NCBI RefSeq assembly: GCF_003991195.1
Contig: NZ_RCWL01000003.1
Location: forward strand, 479,054 to 543,053
Source: Gynurincola endophyticus
GTDB lineage: Bacteria; Bacteroidota; Bacteroidia; Chitinophagales; Chitinophagaceae
Direction: 5' to 3'
Length of the DNA stretch: 64,000 nucleotides
Shown here: positions 56,720-64,000 of the stretch, piece after piece
Layout: each line of letters starts with the position of its first letter
Position numbering within the stretch: the first letter of the stretch is position 1
Program-made: the position numbers and the translations under genes
The notes under the pieces: model-generated
The model's database searches: none
What the model was told of the DNA's origin: nothing
Seen by the model: only the letters and a program-made list of their open reading frames with translations

Positions 56720-56910
56720 TGCGATAGGAACCGGTATCGGTACTATCGTGTTAACATAATACAATCAATGCCACGAAGGGCATTATAGTATAGGAATACT
56801 ATGGTCAATGCGGTATCAACGTCGTACCCTCACGGGGACAGGGCGACAATGAAAAACTGTACGGAGCTGTACAGGAAAAACCCCACGCAATATAGCCTCC
56901 ACAAGAGTGG
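56720..56910. ncRNA. Highly structured noncoding region (arginine-operon leader or small RNA)
   Basis: Six consecutive hairpins lie here: 56722-56748 (10 pairs with small bulges), 56767-56784, 56785-56802, 56821-56847 (two stems of 4 pairs with a bulge), 56857-56874 and 56899-56910. On the - strand this would be the 5' leader of the arginine operon, whose first ATG is at 56685. On the + strand it would be a small RNA ending at the T-rich hairpin 56993-57026. No known riboswitch consensus was recognised. Confidence 0.45.
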
Positions 56911-56916
56911 CAGCAT
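56830..56916 (-). CDS. Possible 28-residue hydrophobic leader frame
   Basis: On the - strand an ATG at 56916 opens a 28-codon frame ending at 56830, about 145 bases before the GNAT gene. Its product is hydrophobic (Leu, Phe, Tyr, Val rich) and has just one Arg, so it does not look like an arginine-sensing attenuator peptide. It may be chance within the structured region. Confidence 0.15.
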   Translation of the reverse strand: MLPLLWRLYCVGFFLYSSVQFFIVALSP

Positions 56917-56992
56917 CAGCGAGTATGTTGGTGAGATTTTTTTGCATTCTTTATACGAAATGATCTTGATTCAAATATTTTTACAGTACAAA

Positions 56993-57026
56993 GAAAAACA
57001 CTTTTTTAATGTAAAGTGTTTTTTTT
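56993..57026. terminator. Terminator-like hairpin with T-run on + strand
   Basis: An A-rich arm (56994-57004) pairs with 57013-57023, followed by T on the + strand and by T-rich sequence also on the - strand. It could end a + strand small RNA from the structured region, or help end the GGGPS transcript. Confidence 0.6.
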
Positions 57027-57067
57027 ATGATAAAATTTTGTGCAATATTTCACTACTGGTCAAAGAA

Positions 57068-57094
57068 AAACCCATTTGGGGTACAAATGGGTTT
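57068..57094 (-). terminator. Terminator of the GGGPS gene
   Basis: An 11-base perfect stem (57068-57078 with 57084-57094) with a 5-base loop, followed on the - strand by TTTTTC. It lies just after the stop at 57107. Confidence 0.85.
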
Positions 57095-57106
57095 CAATTC
57101 GTTTAG

Positions 57107-57862
57107 TTAAACTGTTATGTTAGAGCTATGAATGGCTGCGCTCAGCTCGGCTATCAGGTTCGGATCTTTTTCTATGGCGTTTCCTACTACAATGATGTCG
57201 GCACCGGCTTTTCCGTTTAAATAGGCTTTTTCCGGGTCTTTGATACCTCCGCCAATGATGATAGGTACATCTACCACGCTGCTTACTTTTTTGATCATGC
57301 CTTCGGTAATCGGTGTTTTGGCGCCGCTGCCGGCGTCCATATAAATCAACTTCATACCTAACATTTCACCTGCCATTGCAGTACACATGGCGATTTCATT
57401 TTTGTCGGCCGGAATAGGAGTTGCATTGCTTATATAACTGACCGTAGTGGGAGCGCCACCGTCGATCACCATATAACCGGTACTCATGATCTCAAGCCCC
57501 GATTGTTTCACCATCGGGGCAGATATAACATGCTGCCCGATGAGGAGTTCAGGATTTCTGCCCGAAATCAGTGATAGGTATAAAAGTGCATCTGCATATT
57601 TTGACACCTGTGACGAACTTCCCGGAAACAATATTACCGGAATATCACATCTTGACTTAATCGCCTGTATGATCTCATCTAACTGATACGAAATCACCAG
57701 GCTACCACCCACAAAAAAGTAGTCTACCTTGGCCTGCAAGGATAATTCAACTAACACATCGATTTGGGGGAGGGTGATTTTATCAGGGTCAATAAGAACT
57801 GCAAATGACTTCTTTCCGCTCGCTTTTTGTTGAAGTAGAGTTGGATAGATAGTTTTTGTCAT
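57107..57862 (-). CDS. Geranylgeranylglyceryl phosphate synthase family protein
   Basis: The 251-residue TIM-barrel protein is a GGGPS/PcrB homologue: FAVLIDPDKI near 20-29 (glycerol-1-phosphate side and metal Asp), VGGSLV near 51-56, ILFPGSSSQVS near 76-86, LIYMDAGSGAK near 175-185, IIIGGGIKDPEKA near 199-211 and ADIIVVGNAIEKD near 218-230 (phosphate binding). In Archaea GGGPS makes the ether bond of membrane lipids from glycerol-1-phosphate. Bacteroidota carry group II homologues with shown enzyme activity, but their role in the cell is unclear. No glycerol-1-phosphate dehydrogenase is seen nearby. Confidence 0.9.
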   Translation of the reverse strand: MTKTIYPTLLQQKASGKKSFAVLIDPDKITLPQIDVLVELSLQAKVDYFFVGGSLVISYQLDEIIQAIKSRCDIPVILFPGSSSQVSKYADALLYLSLISGRNPELLIGQHVISAPMVKQSGLEIMSTGYMVIDGGAPTTVSYISNATPIPADKNEIAMCTAMAGEMLGMKLIYMDAGSGAKTPITEGMIKKVSSVVDVPIIIGGGIKDPEKAYLNGKAGADIIVVGNAIEKDPNLIAELSAAIHSSNITV

Positions 57863-57920
57863 GCCAGTGCTATTGGATCATGCAAAAAAACAAAAAAACT
57901 TTGGCTCCACCTACTAATAT

Positions 57921-58607
57921 TTATAATCTTACATATCCGGCAATCTGAAGAATGCTGCGGGTCGTATTATTACTCATGGAAGTGTGCATATATCCCATCT
58001 CTCCATCAAATTTTTTGCTGAAACGGTAACCGGCAGCCAGATATGCCCGGTTTTGATCAAAATTACTGCCCTTCAGGTTCAAAAATACCTCGTTTTGTAA
58101 ACTTAAAAAGAAAGTGTTGGCAGTTAACTCTTTAGAAAACAAGGGTGTAATTGTTCTGATAAAGTACCTGAACCGGTTTGATTTTAAATAATCATGATCG
58201 TGTTCCGTTACGTGAGTAGGAACCCAACGGTGCTCCATCCGTAAGCGGTGGGCAAAAGAAGTGTTGGTACTGCCCAGTATTTCATTTTTATGGGCAAAAA
58301 TCAATTGCTCCCAAACACGGTGTTCGGGTACTACATCATGTGTGTAGTCGGTGGGAATAAAAGCATATCCCGCAGATGCAGATAACTGTTTGGTAAAATT
58401 GTACGAAACCCCGGGGCGGATAATGAAAGAACTCATCTCCTTCATATCGTCTTTTGAACGCCATTGAATATCCCCGATTAATCCCCATTTGTCTGTTAAC
58501 TTAGCCGTGTAAAAGATCGCCCCCCACAGGTGATCTGAGGTTTGCGCTCTCGCGTGCACGACCCATAGTGCCGATGCGATCGTCAATAAAAGAATCTTTT
58601 TCATCAT
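57921..58607 (-). CDS. DUF2490 family outer-membrane-type protein
   Basis: The 228-residue protein has a signal peptide ending ARAQ near residue 22, then repeated amphipathic strands with aromatic residues, ending in AGYVRL, which fits an outer-membrane beta-barrel. LWGAIFYTAKLTDKWGLIGD near 27-46 and the later RLRMEHRWV are typical of DUF2490. No function is known. A second ATG three bases in is equally likely. The GGGPS gene follows after 58 bases on the same strand and may share its transcript. Confidence 0.75.
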   Translation of the reverse strand: MMKKILLLTIASALWVVHARAQTSDHLWGAIFYTAKLTDKWGLIGDIQWRSKDDMKEMSSFIIRPGVSYNFTKQLSASAGYAFIPTDYTHDVVPEHRVWEQLIFAHKNEILGSTNTSFAHRLRMEHRWVPTHVTEHDHDYLKSNRFRYFIRTITPLFSKELTANTFFLSLQNEVFLNLKGSNFDQNRAYLAAGYRFSKKFDGEMGYMHTSMSNNTTRSILQIAGYVRL

Positions 58608-58944
58608 CCATTTTTTTCATAGACGATTCAGTAAATCAAAGGGTTGTATAGTGAAAATATGTTTAATGCAGTATTAATAATACAAATCGCTCTCCCTGCT
58701 GTAATTAATATACGAAAAACGGCTCAATTAAACAAATCTTGTTTGTCACTCTAAGTGCAAAAAAAGCCTGATTTCCCTTAGTTACTCTATTACAGTTACT
58801 TATTGCTTAGAATCAAGTCTTTTCCACAGCTGTTGATATTTTACAAGAACTGCCGCGCTATGAAAATCAGTAAATTCATTATCAACCCCTGTACCGCCAC
58901 CAACCTTATTGATCACCCTTTTAAATCATTTAAAACTATATCCG
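58608..58944. promoter_or_regulatory. Divergent spacer upstream of the ribonucleotide reductase gene, with DnaA-box-like sites
   Basis: No gene is supported in this spacer. Three sequences resemble DnaA boxes: TTTTCCACA (58820-58828), TGTTGATAT (58831-58839, inverted) and TTATCAACC (58879-58887). DnaA control of ribonucleotide reductase genes is known in other bacteria. I found no cobalamin-riboswitch core and no NrdR-box pair. Confidence 0.3.
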
Positions 58945-61900
58945 ATGACGAGAAAAAAACAAGGACTGCAGTTTCAAAGAAAGTTTACCCGAGAAAACAC
59001 TTCTGTATTTGATCAGTTTGAATACGACTATCGTTCGTCGGTGATCAGAAACCCTAACGGTGAGATAGTTTTTGAAATGAATAATGTGGAGGTTCCCCAA
59101 CAATGGAGCCAGATCGCTACCGATATTCTTGCACAGAAATATTTCAGAAAAGCAGGGGTGCCTCAACCCGACGGTACTACCGGCAGAGAAACTTCAGTAA
59201 AGCAGGTGGCTCACCGCATGGCGAACTGCTGGCGCGTATGGGGAGAGCGTTATAATTATTTTGCTTCTGAAAAAGATGCACAGGTATTTTATGAAGAACT
59301 CGTATTCAGTATTCTTAATCAGCAATGTACTCCTAATAGCCCGCAATGGTTTAATACCGGTTTACATGAGTCGTATGGTATTACCGGAAAACCTCAGGGG
59401 CACTATTATGTTGATCAGGCAGACGGCCAGTTAAAATTATCTACTTCAGCATACGAGCGTCCACAACCACATGCCTGCTTTATTCTAAGCGTTAGTGATG
59501 ACCTGGTGAATGATGGAGGAATTATGGATCTCTGGGTAAGAGAAGCCCGTATTTTCAAGTACGGATCAGGCGTTGGTACCAATTTTTCCAATATCAGAGG
59601 CGAAGGTGAAAGATTGAGCGGAGGCGGCACTTCCAGCGGATTAATGAGTTTTCTGAAAATCGGCGATCGTTCGGCAGGAGCCATCAAATCAGGTGGTACT
59701 ACCCGCAGAGCGGCAAAAATGGTTTGCCTCGATCTGGATCATCCTGAAATACTCGATTTCATTGATTGGAAAGTAGAAGAAGAAAAGAAAGTAGGAGCAC
59801 TGATCGATGCAGGCTACCCCAGCGATTATGAAGGAGAAGCCTACAGAACGGTGAGCGGACAAAATTCGAATAACTCTGTTCGTATTCCTAACTCTTTCTT
59901 TGAGAAACTGGCGAACAATGATGATTGGGAGCTGATAGCACGTACCGATAAAAGAGTGATGAAAAGAGTGGCTGCTAAAGAAGTGTGGAATAAAATTAAT
60001 TATGCTGCCTGGAGATGCGCCGATCCGGGTACCCAATACGATACAACGATTAATGAATGGCATACCTGTCCGGAAGGTGGGCGAATCAATGCTTCTAATC
60101 CTTGCTCGGAATATATGTTCCTCGACAATACTGCCTGTAACCTCGCCTCTGCCAACCTCAGAAAGTTTTATGACGAAACCAATAACACTTTTGATGTAGA
60201 AGGGTTTGAATATACCTGCCGCTTATGGACCGTTGTATTGGAGATATCTGTTTTGATGGCACAGTTTCCTTCAAAAGAAGTAGCTCAATTGAGTTATGAT
60301 TACAGAACACTCGGACTGGGTTTTGCCAACCTTGGTTCTATGTTAATGGTGATGGGAATACCGTATGATAGCGAACAGGCAAGAGGAATTGCCGGTGCCA
60401 TCACTGCAATCATGACCGGTGTCGCTTATAAAACATCTGCTGAAATGGCGAGTTTTTTGGGTGCCTTCGATAAGTATGAAGAAAACAAAACGCATATGTT
60501 GAGGGTTATGAGTAATCACCGCCTGGCCGCTTATGATGCAGATGAGTATGAACAATTAAGTATAAAACCGCAAGGTATTAAAGCAGCTCATTGCCCTGAT
60601 TACTTACTGAAAGCAGCTACCAGAGCATGGGACGATGCTGTGCAGTTAGGGGAACAATACGGCTACAGAAATGCGCAAACTACCGTAATTGCTCCAACAG
60701 GAACAATCGGTCTGGTAATGGATTGTGATACGACCGGTGTGGAACCGGATTTTGCATTGGTAAAATTTAAAAAATTGAGTGGTGGCGGATACTTTAAAAT
60801 TATCAATCAATCAGTGCCTGCTGCGCTTAAAAATCTTGGATATAACACGAAAGAAATCGATGCTATTGTAAAATATGCCGTTGGGCACGCAGGTTTTGCC
60901 GGAGCACCACATATTAATCACCAGAGTTTAAGTGAAAAAGGGTTTATTGCCGAAGAAATAGAAAAACTTGATCAGGCTGTTAAAACTGCTTTTGAAATTG
61001 GTTTTGTATTTAATGTGTATAATCTCGGCGAAGAGTGTTTGAAACGCCTGGGATATAAACCCGAAGATTATTTCAACTTTGAGTGGAATATGCTGGAAGC
61101 ACTCGGTTTTACAGACGAGCAGATAGAAGCTGCCAATGATTACGTTTGCGGCACTATGACTATAGAAGGAGCTCCTTATCTGAAAGAGCAACATCTGCCG
61201 GTATTCGATTGTGCGAATAAATGTGGTAAGAAAGGAGAACGATATATTCATGCACATGGGCATATTAAGATGATGGCCGCAACACAACCCTTTTTGAGTG
61301 GTGCTATTTCTAAAACAATCAACCTGCCACACGAAGCAACCGTTGAAGAAATTGCAGATTCATACCTCTTAAGCTGGCAGCTCGGTTTGAAAGCCTGTGC
61401 ATTGTACAGAGACGGAAGTAAACTCAGTCAGCCTTTAAGTAATAAAAGTTCTTCAAAGAAAACAGCTGCCAAAGAAGAAAGTGTGGAGGCCGCATCGCCC
61501 GAATCGCCATTAATTGATTTGGGTCAGCTGACGATCAGTGATCTTTTAGAGGAAGTTCAAAAAAGAGTACAGGCTTCGCCAGATACAAAATTAAAACGCG
61601 AACTGGCAAGAATTGTTGAGCGGAGAACACTGCCTTCGAAACGAAGAGGTTTTACACAAAAAGCGAAAATCAGTAATCAGACTATTTTTCTGAGAACAGG
61701 TGAGTATAGCGACGGAACTGTAGGAGAGATTTTTATTGATATGGCTAAGGAAGGTGCAACAATGCGTAGTATGCTGAACTGTTTTGCTATTGCTATCTCT
61801 ATCGGACTGCAATATGGTGTTCCGCTGGAAGAATTTGTAGAGAAGTTTGTATTTACAAGGTTCGAACCTTCGGGAATGGTAGAGCATCCTAATATCAGAA

Positions 61901-62262
61901 GTACCACTTCGATTGTTGACTTTATATTCAGGTCACTGGCTTATGAATACCTTGGCAGAACTGACCTGGTACATATTCTCGATAAACCTTCCGTTGAAAA
62001 CCTCGGTGAAGAAACGGCGAAACCTGAATTGGGCGATATGCGGGTGGTAGCTACCAAAGCTGCACACGCAAAACCTGCTATCGTAACGCCTGAAAAGGCA
62101 TTGCAAACAGTTGCAAAAGCCGCTCAACAGGGAATGGTAAATGCTGCTGCTAAAAGTTTGCAGAGTGATGCACCGGCCTGTAATACCTGTGGGCATATCA
62201 CCATCCGCTCAGGTACCTGCTATAAATGCCTGAATTGCGGAAACAGCATGGGGTGCAGTTAA
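58945..62262 (+). CDS. nrdJ: Adenosylcobalamin-dependent (class II) ribonucleotide reductase
   Basis: It reduces ribonucleotides to deoxyribonucleotides using coenzyme B12 and needs no oxygen. From ATG 58945 the protein has about 1105 residues, the long class II type. CTPNSPQWFNTG near 130-141 holds a redox cysteine; NPCSEYMFLDNTACNLAS near 383-400 is the active-site loop with catalytic Cys and Glu; TAPTGTIGLVMDC-type sequence near 580 follows. The C-terminus has a Cys-rich tail (CNTCGHITIRSGTCYKCLNC and a final Cys), a zinc-ribbon-like element also seen in other long NrdJ proteins. Monocistronic, with a terminator after it. Confidence 0.95.
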   Translation: MTRKKQGLQFQRKFTRENTSVFDQFEYDYRSSVIRNPNGEIVFEMNNVEVPQQWSQIATDILAQKYFRKAGVPQPDGTTGRETSVKQVAHRMANCWRVWGERYNYFASEKDAQVFYEELVFSILNQQCTPNSPQWFNTGLHESYGITGKPQGHYYVDQADGQLKLSTSAYERPQPHACFILSVSDDLVNDGGIMDLWVREARIFKYGSGVGTNFSNIRGEGERLSGGGTSSGLMSFLKIGDRSAGAIKSGGTTRRAAKMVCLDLDHPEILDFIDWKVEEEKKVGALIDAGYPSDYEGEAYRTVSGQNSNNSVRIPNSFFEKLANNDDWELIARTDKRVMKRVAAKEVWNKINYAAWRCADPGTQYDTTINEWHTCPEGGRINASNPCSEYMFLDNTACNLASANLRKFYDETNNTFDVEGFEYTCRLWTVVLEISVLMAQFPSKEVAQLSYDYRTLGLGFANLGSMLMVMGIPYDSEQARGIAGAITAIMTGVAYKTSAEMASFLGAFDKYEENKTHMLRVMSNHRLAAYDADEYEQLSIKPQGIKAAHCPDYLLKAATRAWDDAVQLGEQYGYRNAQTTVIAPTGTIGLVMDCDTTGVEPDFALVKFKKLSGGGYFKIINQSVPAALKNLGYNTKEIDAIVKYAVGHAGFAGAPHINHQSLSEKGFIAEEIEKLDQAVKTAFEIGFVFNVYNLGEECLKRLGYKPEDYFNFEWNMLEALGFTDEQIEAANDYVCGTMTIEGAPYLKEQHLPVFDCANKCGKKGERYIHAHGHIKMMAATQPFLSGAISKTINLPHEATVEEIADSYLLSWQLGLKACALYRDGSKLSQPLSNKSSSKKTAAKEESVEAASPESPLIDLGQLTISDLLEEVQKRVQASPDTKLKRELARIVERRTLPSKRRGFTQKAKISNQTIFLRTGEYSDGTVGEIFIDMAKEGATMRSMLNCFAIAISIGLQYGVPLEEFVEKFVFTRFEPSGMVEHPNIRSTTSIVDFIFRSLAYEYLGRTDLVHILDKPSVENLGEETAKPELGDMRVVATKAAHAKPAIVTPEKALQTVAKAAQQGMVNAAAKSLQSDAPACNTCGHITIRSGTCYKCLNCGNSMGCS

Positions 62263-62282
62263 ACAATGGATATATGTAAATG

Positions 62283-62311
62283 AAAACCAACCGATTTCGG
62301 TTGGTTTTTTG
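62283..62311 (+). terminator. Terminator of nrdJ
   Basis: An 11- to 12-base perfect stem (62283-62294 with 62297-62308) and a T-run, 20 bases after the stop. It covers the first codons of a longer in-frame start for the next gene, arguing against that start. Confidence 0.88.
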
Positions 62312-62339
62312 TTTTAGCTCCAATGTTTTGCTAAGTTTG
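62308..62339 (+). promoter_or_regulatory. Promoter of the YcxB-like gene (TTTG-N20-TAAGTTTG)
   Basis: TAAGTTTG (62332-62339) matches the -7 consensus exactly; TTTG at 62308-62311 is 20 bases upstream and lies in the T-run of the nrdJ terminator. The predicted start near 62345 fits the ATG at 62355. Confidence 0.65.
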
Positions 62340-62354
62340 TGGAAACTGAAAGAA

Positions 62355-62840
62355 ATGACGATTTATTTTGATTATGACAAAGATCAGGTAATTAAAGGTT
62401 TGCGCTATCACTTCTTAACCAGAAGAGAGATTAAAGTATTAATCATCATGGTCAATGTTTTTTCAATTGGATCGGCCATCTTGTTTTTCATGAAGAAAAT
62501 CCAGCCCATTTCTTTCTTGATTTTTTCATTACTGTGGTTAGTGCTTATGCTGGTGATCTGGAGAATTATGCCTGCCAGAATTTATAAAAAAGCCGCTACA
62601 TTCAAGGATAAGTTTTCAATGACTTTATTGAAAGATGGTGTTGAACTCGCCAATGACCGGATGTCCAGAAAATGGGAGTGGCAGGATTTTAGTCACTATG
62701 TAGAGAGTGAGTACTTCTTTCATTTATACTTTGATCAACGCTCATTCTTTCTGGTACCAAAAGATGGAATGAAAGATATTCCAACCACACAATTATTCCG
62801 TGACGCATTCAGAGATTCTATAGCCAGGTATAATAAATAA
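62355..62840 (+). CDS. Membrane protein with YcxB-like C-terminal domain
   Basis: From ATG 62355 the protein has 161 residues. Two membrane helices (about residues 30-48 and 53-72) are followed by a cytoplasmic domain of about 80 residues: a beta-rich segment (FSMTLLKDGVELANDRMSRKWEWQDFSHYVESEYFFHLYF region), then FFLVPKDG and a final helix. This arrangement matches the YcxB-like (PF14317-type) family, whose function is unknown. Promoter and terminator positions exclude the longer in-frame start at 62280. Confidence 0.65.
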   Translation: MTIYFDYDKDQVIKGLRYHFLTRREIKVLIIMVNVFSIGSAILFFMKKIQPISFLIFSLLWLVLMLVIWRIMPARIYKKAATFKDKFSMTLLKDGVELANDRMSRKWEWQDFSHYVESEYFFHLYFDQRSFFLVPKDGMKDIPTTQLFRDAFRDSIARYNK

Positions 62841-63371
62841 TTAAGACAGTAATCCAATATTTGCTGTTAATTACAACAATACTATTGATTTTTTAACAAG
62901 CTCGGATAATACCGGGCTTATGGGTTATATAGTAACAGATCAGAGATTGTTTGAACGAATCATTATTCACTGTTCATAAAACCGCCTATTCTGCTAATTT
63001 TTTCCGTTCACATAAAAATGACAAACTGATATACTGCCGGTAAGTGTTTTTATTGTACTGGCTATCGAAAACATTTTTTTCACACAAAGTTATTTTTGGG
63101 CATATAAAATACTTTTTTTACAGTAATCATATTGTATCTTCATTATAACAGGTTTTCGCCTGATGACTATAGGTTTTGCTCTTCCATTTCTTTTTGTACA
63201 CTTATATTTTCTTCTGCGTTTTGTAAAAACTATCGGAAACGTTCACCTGCGATTTTATTGTAAGTAGCCATTCACTGTATCTCAATAATAAAGCGCTGTT
63301 CTGTATCACTATATGAACAAGTTCTAAGCCGTAGTATCCATACACCTATTATGCATCCATAAATACCTTCT
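62841..63371. other. Long AT-rich intergenic region before the RHS gene
   Basis: No gene, tRNA or repeat is seen in 531 bases. A weak hairpin (62898-62905 with 62912-62919) may end the YcxB-like transcript. A -7-like TATTTTTG at 63091-63098 has no -33 partner and lies 270 bases before the next start. Confidence 0.45.
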
Positions 63372-64000
63372 ATGCGTTGGTTGTATTATTTTTTCATGTT
63401 ATTGATCATTGTTACTTTTCCGGTATCAGTGATCAGCCAGGTGGTACCGGTTACGACACCTGTAATACCGGCACCTACGCTTGGGGTGGCTGCCGTTCCT
63501 GCTGCATATAGCAGTACATCGGTTAATAAGCTATACAGTTGGATACCTGCCCGTCCCTTGACAACAGAAACAGATGTTCGGCTGGCCAGCCGCAGTATTG
63601 CAGAAGTACGTTTGACTGTGCAGTACTTCGACGGCCTGGGCAATCTGTTGCAGCAAAGTGCCAGAAAAGCGAGCCCTGCGGGTAAAGATATTGTCACACC
63701 GGTATTGTATGACTCGATTGGTTTGGTGAGTTTACAATACCTGCCTTTTGTATCCGATACGGTGACGGGCCGTTTTAATCCACACCCTTTTTCAAAACAG
63801 TCCACTTTTATGAGCAGCCAGTATCCGGGTGAATCCGTCTACTACAGCAAAACGGTGTATGAACGCTCCCCGCTGCACCGGCCCTTGTCGGTACAGGCAG
63901 CGGGTAACAGTTGGGCGGGTTCGGGCCGTGGTGTTTCCACCAGCGAAGAATTAAACAGTGACGGCGGGGAAGTGCGCCGGTGGGAAGTTTCTTTAACGGC
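63372..64000 (+). CDS. Start of an RHS-repeat / DUF6443-type secreted protein (cut by window end)
   Basis: From ATG 63372 the frame stays open to the window end (209 full codons). It has a signal peptide (hydrophobic residues 3-20, then VISQ). TVQYFDGLGNLLQQSARKAS near 86-105 is the typical start of DUF6443, the domain at the front of many Bacteroidota RHS/YD-repeat proteins; YPGESVYYSKTVYERSPLHR near 154-173 continues it. Such proteins are large, exported, and often end in variable toxin domains. GC content is clearly higher than in the neighbours, suggesting a different origin. Whether there is a toxin tip cannot be seen. Confidence 0.75.
   Translation, partial: MRWLYYFFMLLIIVTFPVSVISQVVPVTTPVIPAPTLGVAAVPAAYSSTSVNKLYSWIPARPLTTETDVRLASRSIAEVRLTVQYFDGLGNLLQQSARKASPAGKDIVTPVLYDSIGLVSLQYLPFVSDTVTGRFNPHPFSKQSTFMSSQYPGESVYYSKTVYERSPLHRPLSVQAAGNSWAGSGRGVSTSEELNSDGGEVRRWEVSLT

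Noticed and set aside
56801..57106. 101-codon open frame on the + strand in the structured region
   Set aside because: The frame crosses several perfect hairpins and a terminator and then turns into Phe/Ile/Lys-rich AT sequence. No family resemblance and no ribosome site were seen, so a noncoding role is more likely.
58803..59012. Short + strand frame overlapping the nrdJ start
   Set aside because: It starts with a non-ATG codon, contains the DnaA-like sites and runs out of frame into nrdJ, whose own N-terminus is clear.
62280..62354. Longer start for the YcxB-like protein
   Set aside because: The extra codons lie in the nrdJ terminator and in a consensus promoter, so the ATG at 62355 is the better start.
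63386..63805. 139-codon - strand frame over the RHS gene start
   Set aside because: The + strand frame has a signal peptide and the DUF6443 motif, and the - strand product has no recognisable feature.

Overview
The window reads as a chromosomal segment of a low-GC member of the Bacteroidota, most likely the family Chitinophagaceae or a close relative. Supporting signs are Bacteroidota-type promoters (TAnnTTTG at -7, with TTTG about 19 bases upstream in the best cases), poor Shine-Dalgarno sequences, a TonB receptor with a HmuY-like lipoprotein, DUF3078 and DUF2490 outer-membrane-type proteins, a GGGPS homologue, an LytS/LytTR pair, an N-acylornithine-type carbamoyltransferase in the arginine cluster, and an RHS protein start of the DUF6443 type. 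The family-level placement is inference. I saw no rRNA, tRNA, CRISPR array or intact insertion sequence.

Layout. 1-7.2 kb: the end of an exopolysaccharide cluster on the + strand (Wzy-like polymerase, three glycosyltransferases, gmd and fcl for GDP-L-fucose, and a CpsB/YwqE-type phosphatase). 7.2-14.9 kb: a heme-uptake operon behind a structured leader (TonB receptor, HmuY-like lipoprotein, HmuT, HmuU, HmuV, HmuS). 15.1-17.2 kb: a secreted beta-helix protein with a tail-fibre-like C-terminus. 17.3-26.4 kb: heme synthesis, with hemA-C-D-E-F-B-L on the - strand and hemH-hemJ divergent on the + strand, so that one stretch codes for the route from glutamyl-tRNA to protoheme. 27-42 kb: mainly housekeeping genes (ileS, a DksA-family protein with a histone-H1-like tail, an S9 peptidase, rbfA, a LolC/E-type permease, half a transketolase, a WecA/TagO-type transferase, frr, a PPK2 kinase, mscL, a DUF3078 protein, scpA). 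42-48 kb: dxs, an LytS/LytTR two-component pair, an M28 peptidase and a small lipoprotein. 48.4-56.7 kb: a - strand arginine operon (GNAT, argG, argC, argD, carbamoyltransferase, argB, argE, argH). 56.7-57.1 kb: a highly structured noncoding stretch. 57.1-62.8 kb: GGGPS, a DUF2490 protein, a class II (B12-dependent) ribonucleotide reductase and a YcxB-like protein. 62.8-64 kb: a long intergenic gap, then the start of an RHS/DUF6443 protein with clearly higher GC, cut by the window end.

How the parts work together. The heme-uptake operon and the heme-synthesis cluster lie side by side, so this cell can both scavenge and build heme. HemF with HemJ and HemH gives the oxygen-dependent, protoporphyrin-based branch. 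The arginine operon has ArgE and no ArgJ, so acetyl groups are not recycled and a dedicated N-acetylglutamate synthase is needed; the first gene, a GNAT protein, is the obvious candidate. The most interesting unexplained items are the tandem-hairpin region before the arginine operon, the Ser90 carbamoyltransferase, the H1-like tail on the DksA-family protein, and the mutually exclusive hairpins before the heme-uptake operon.
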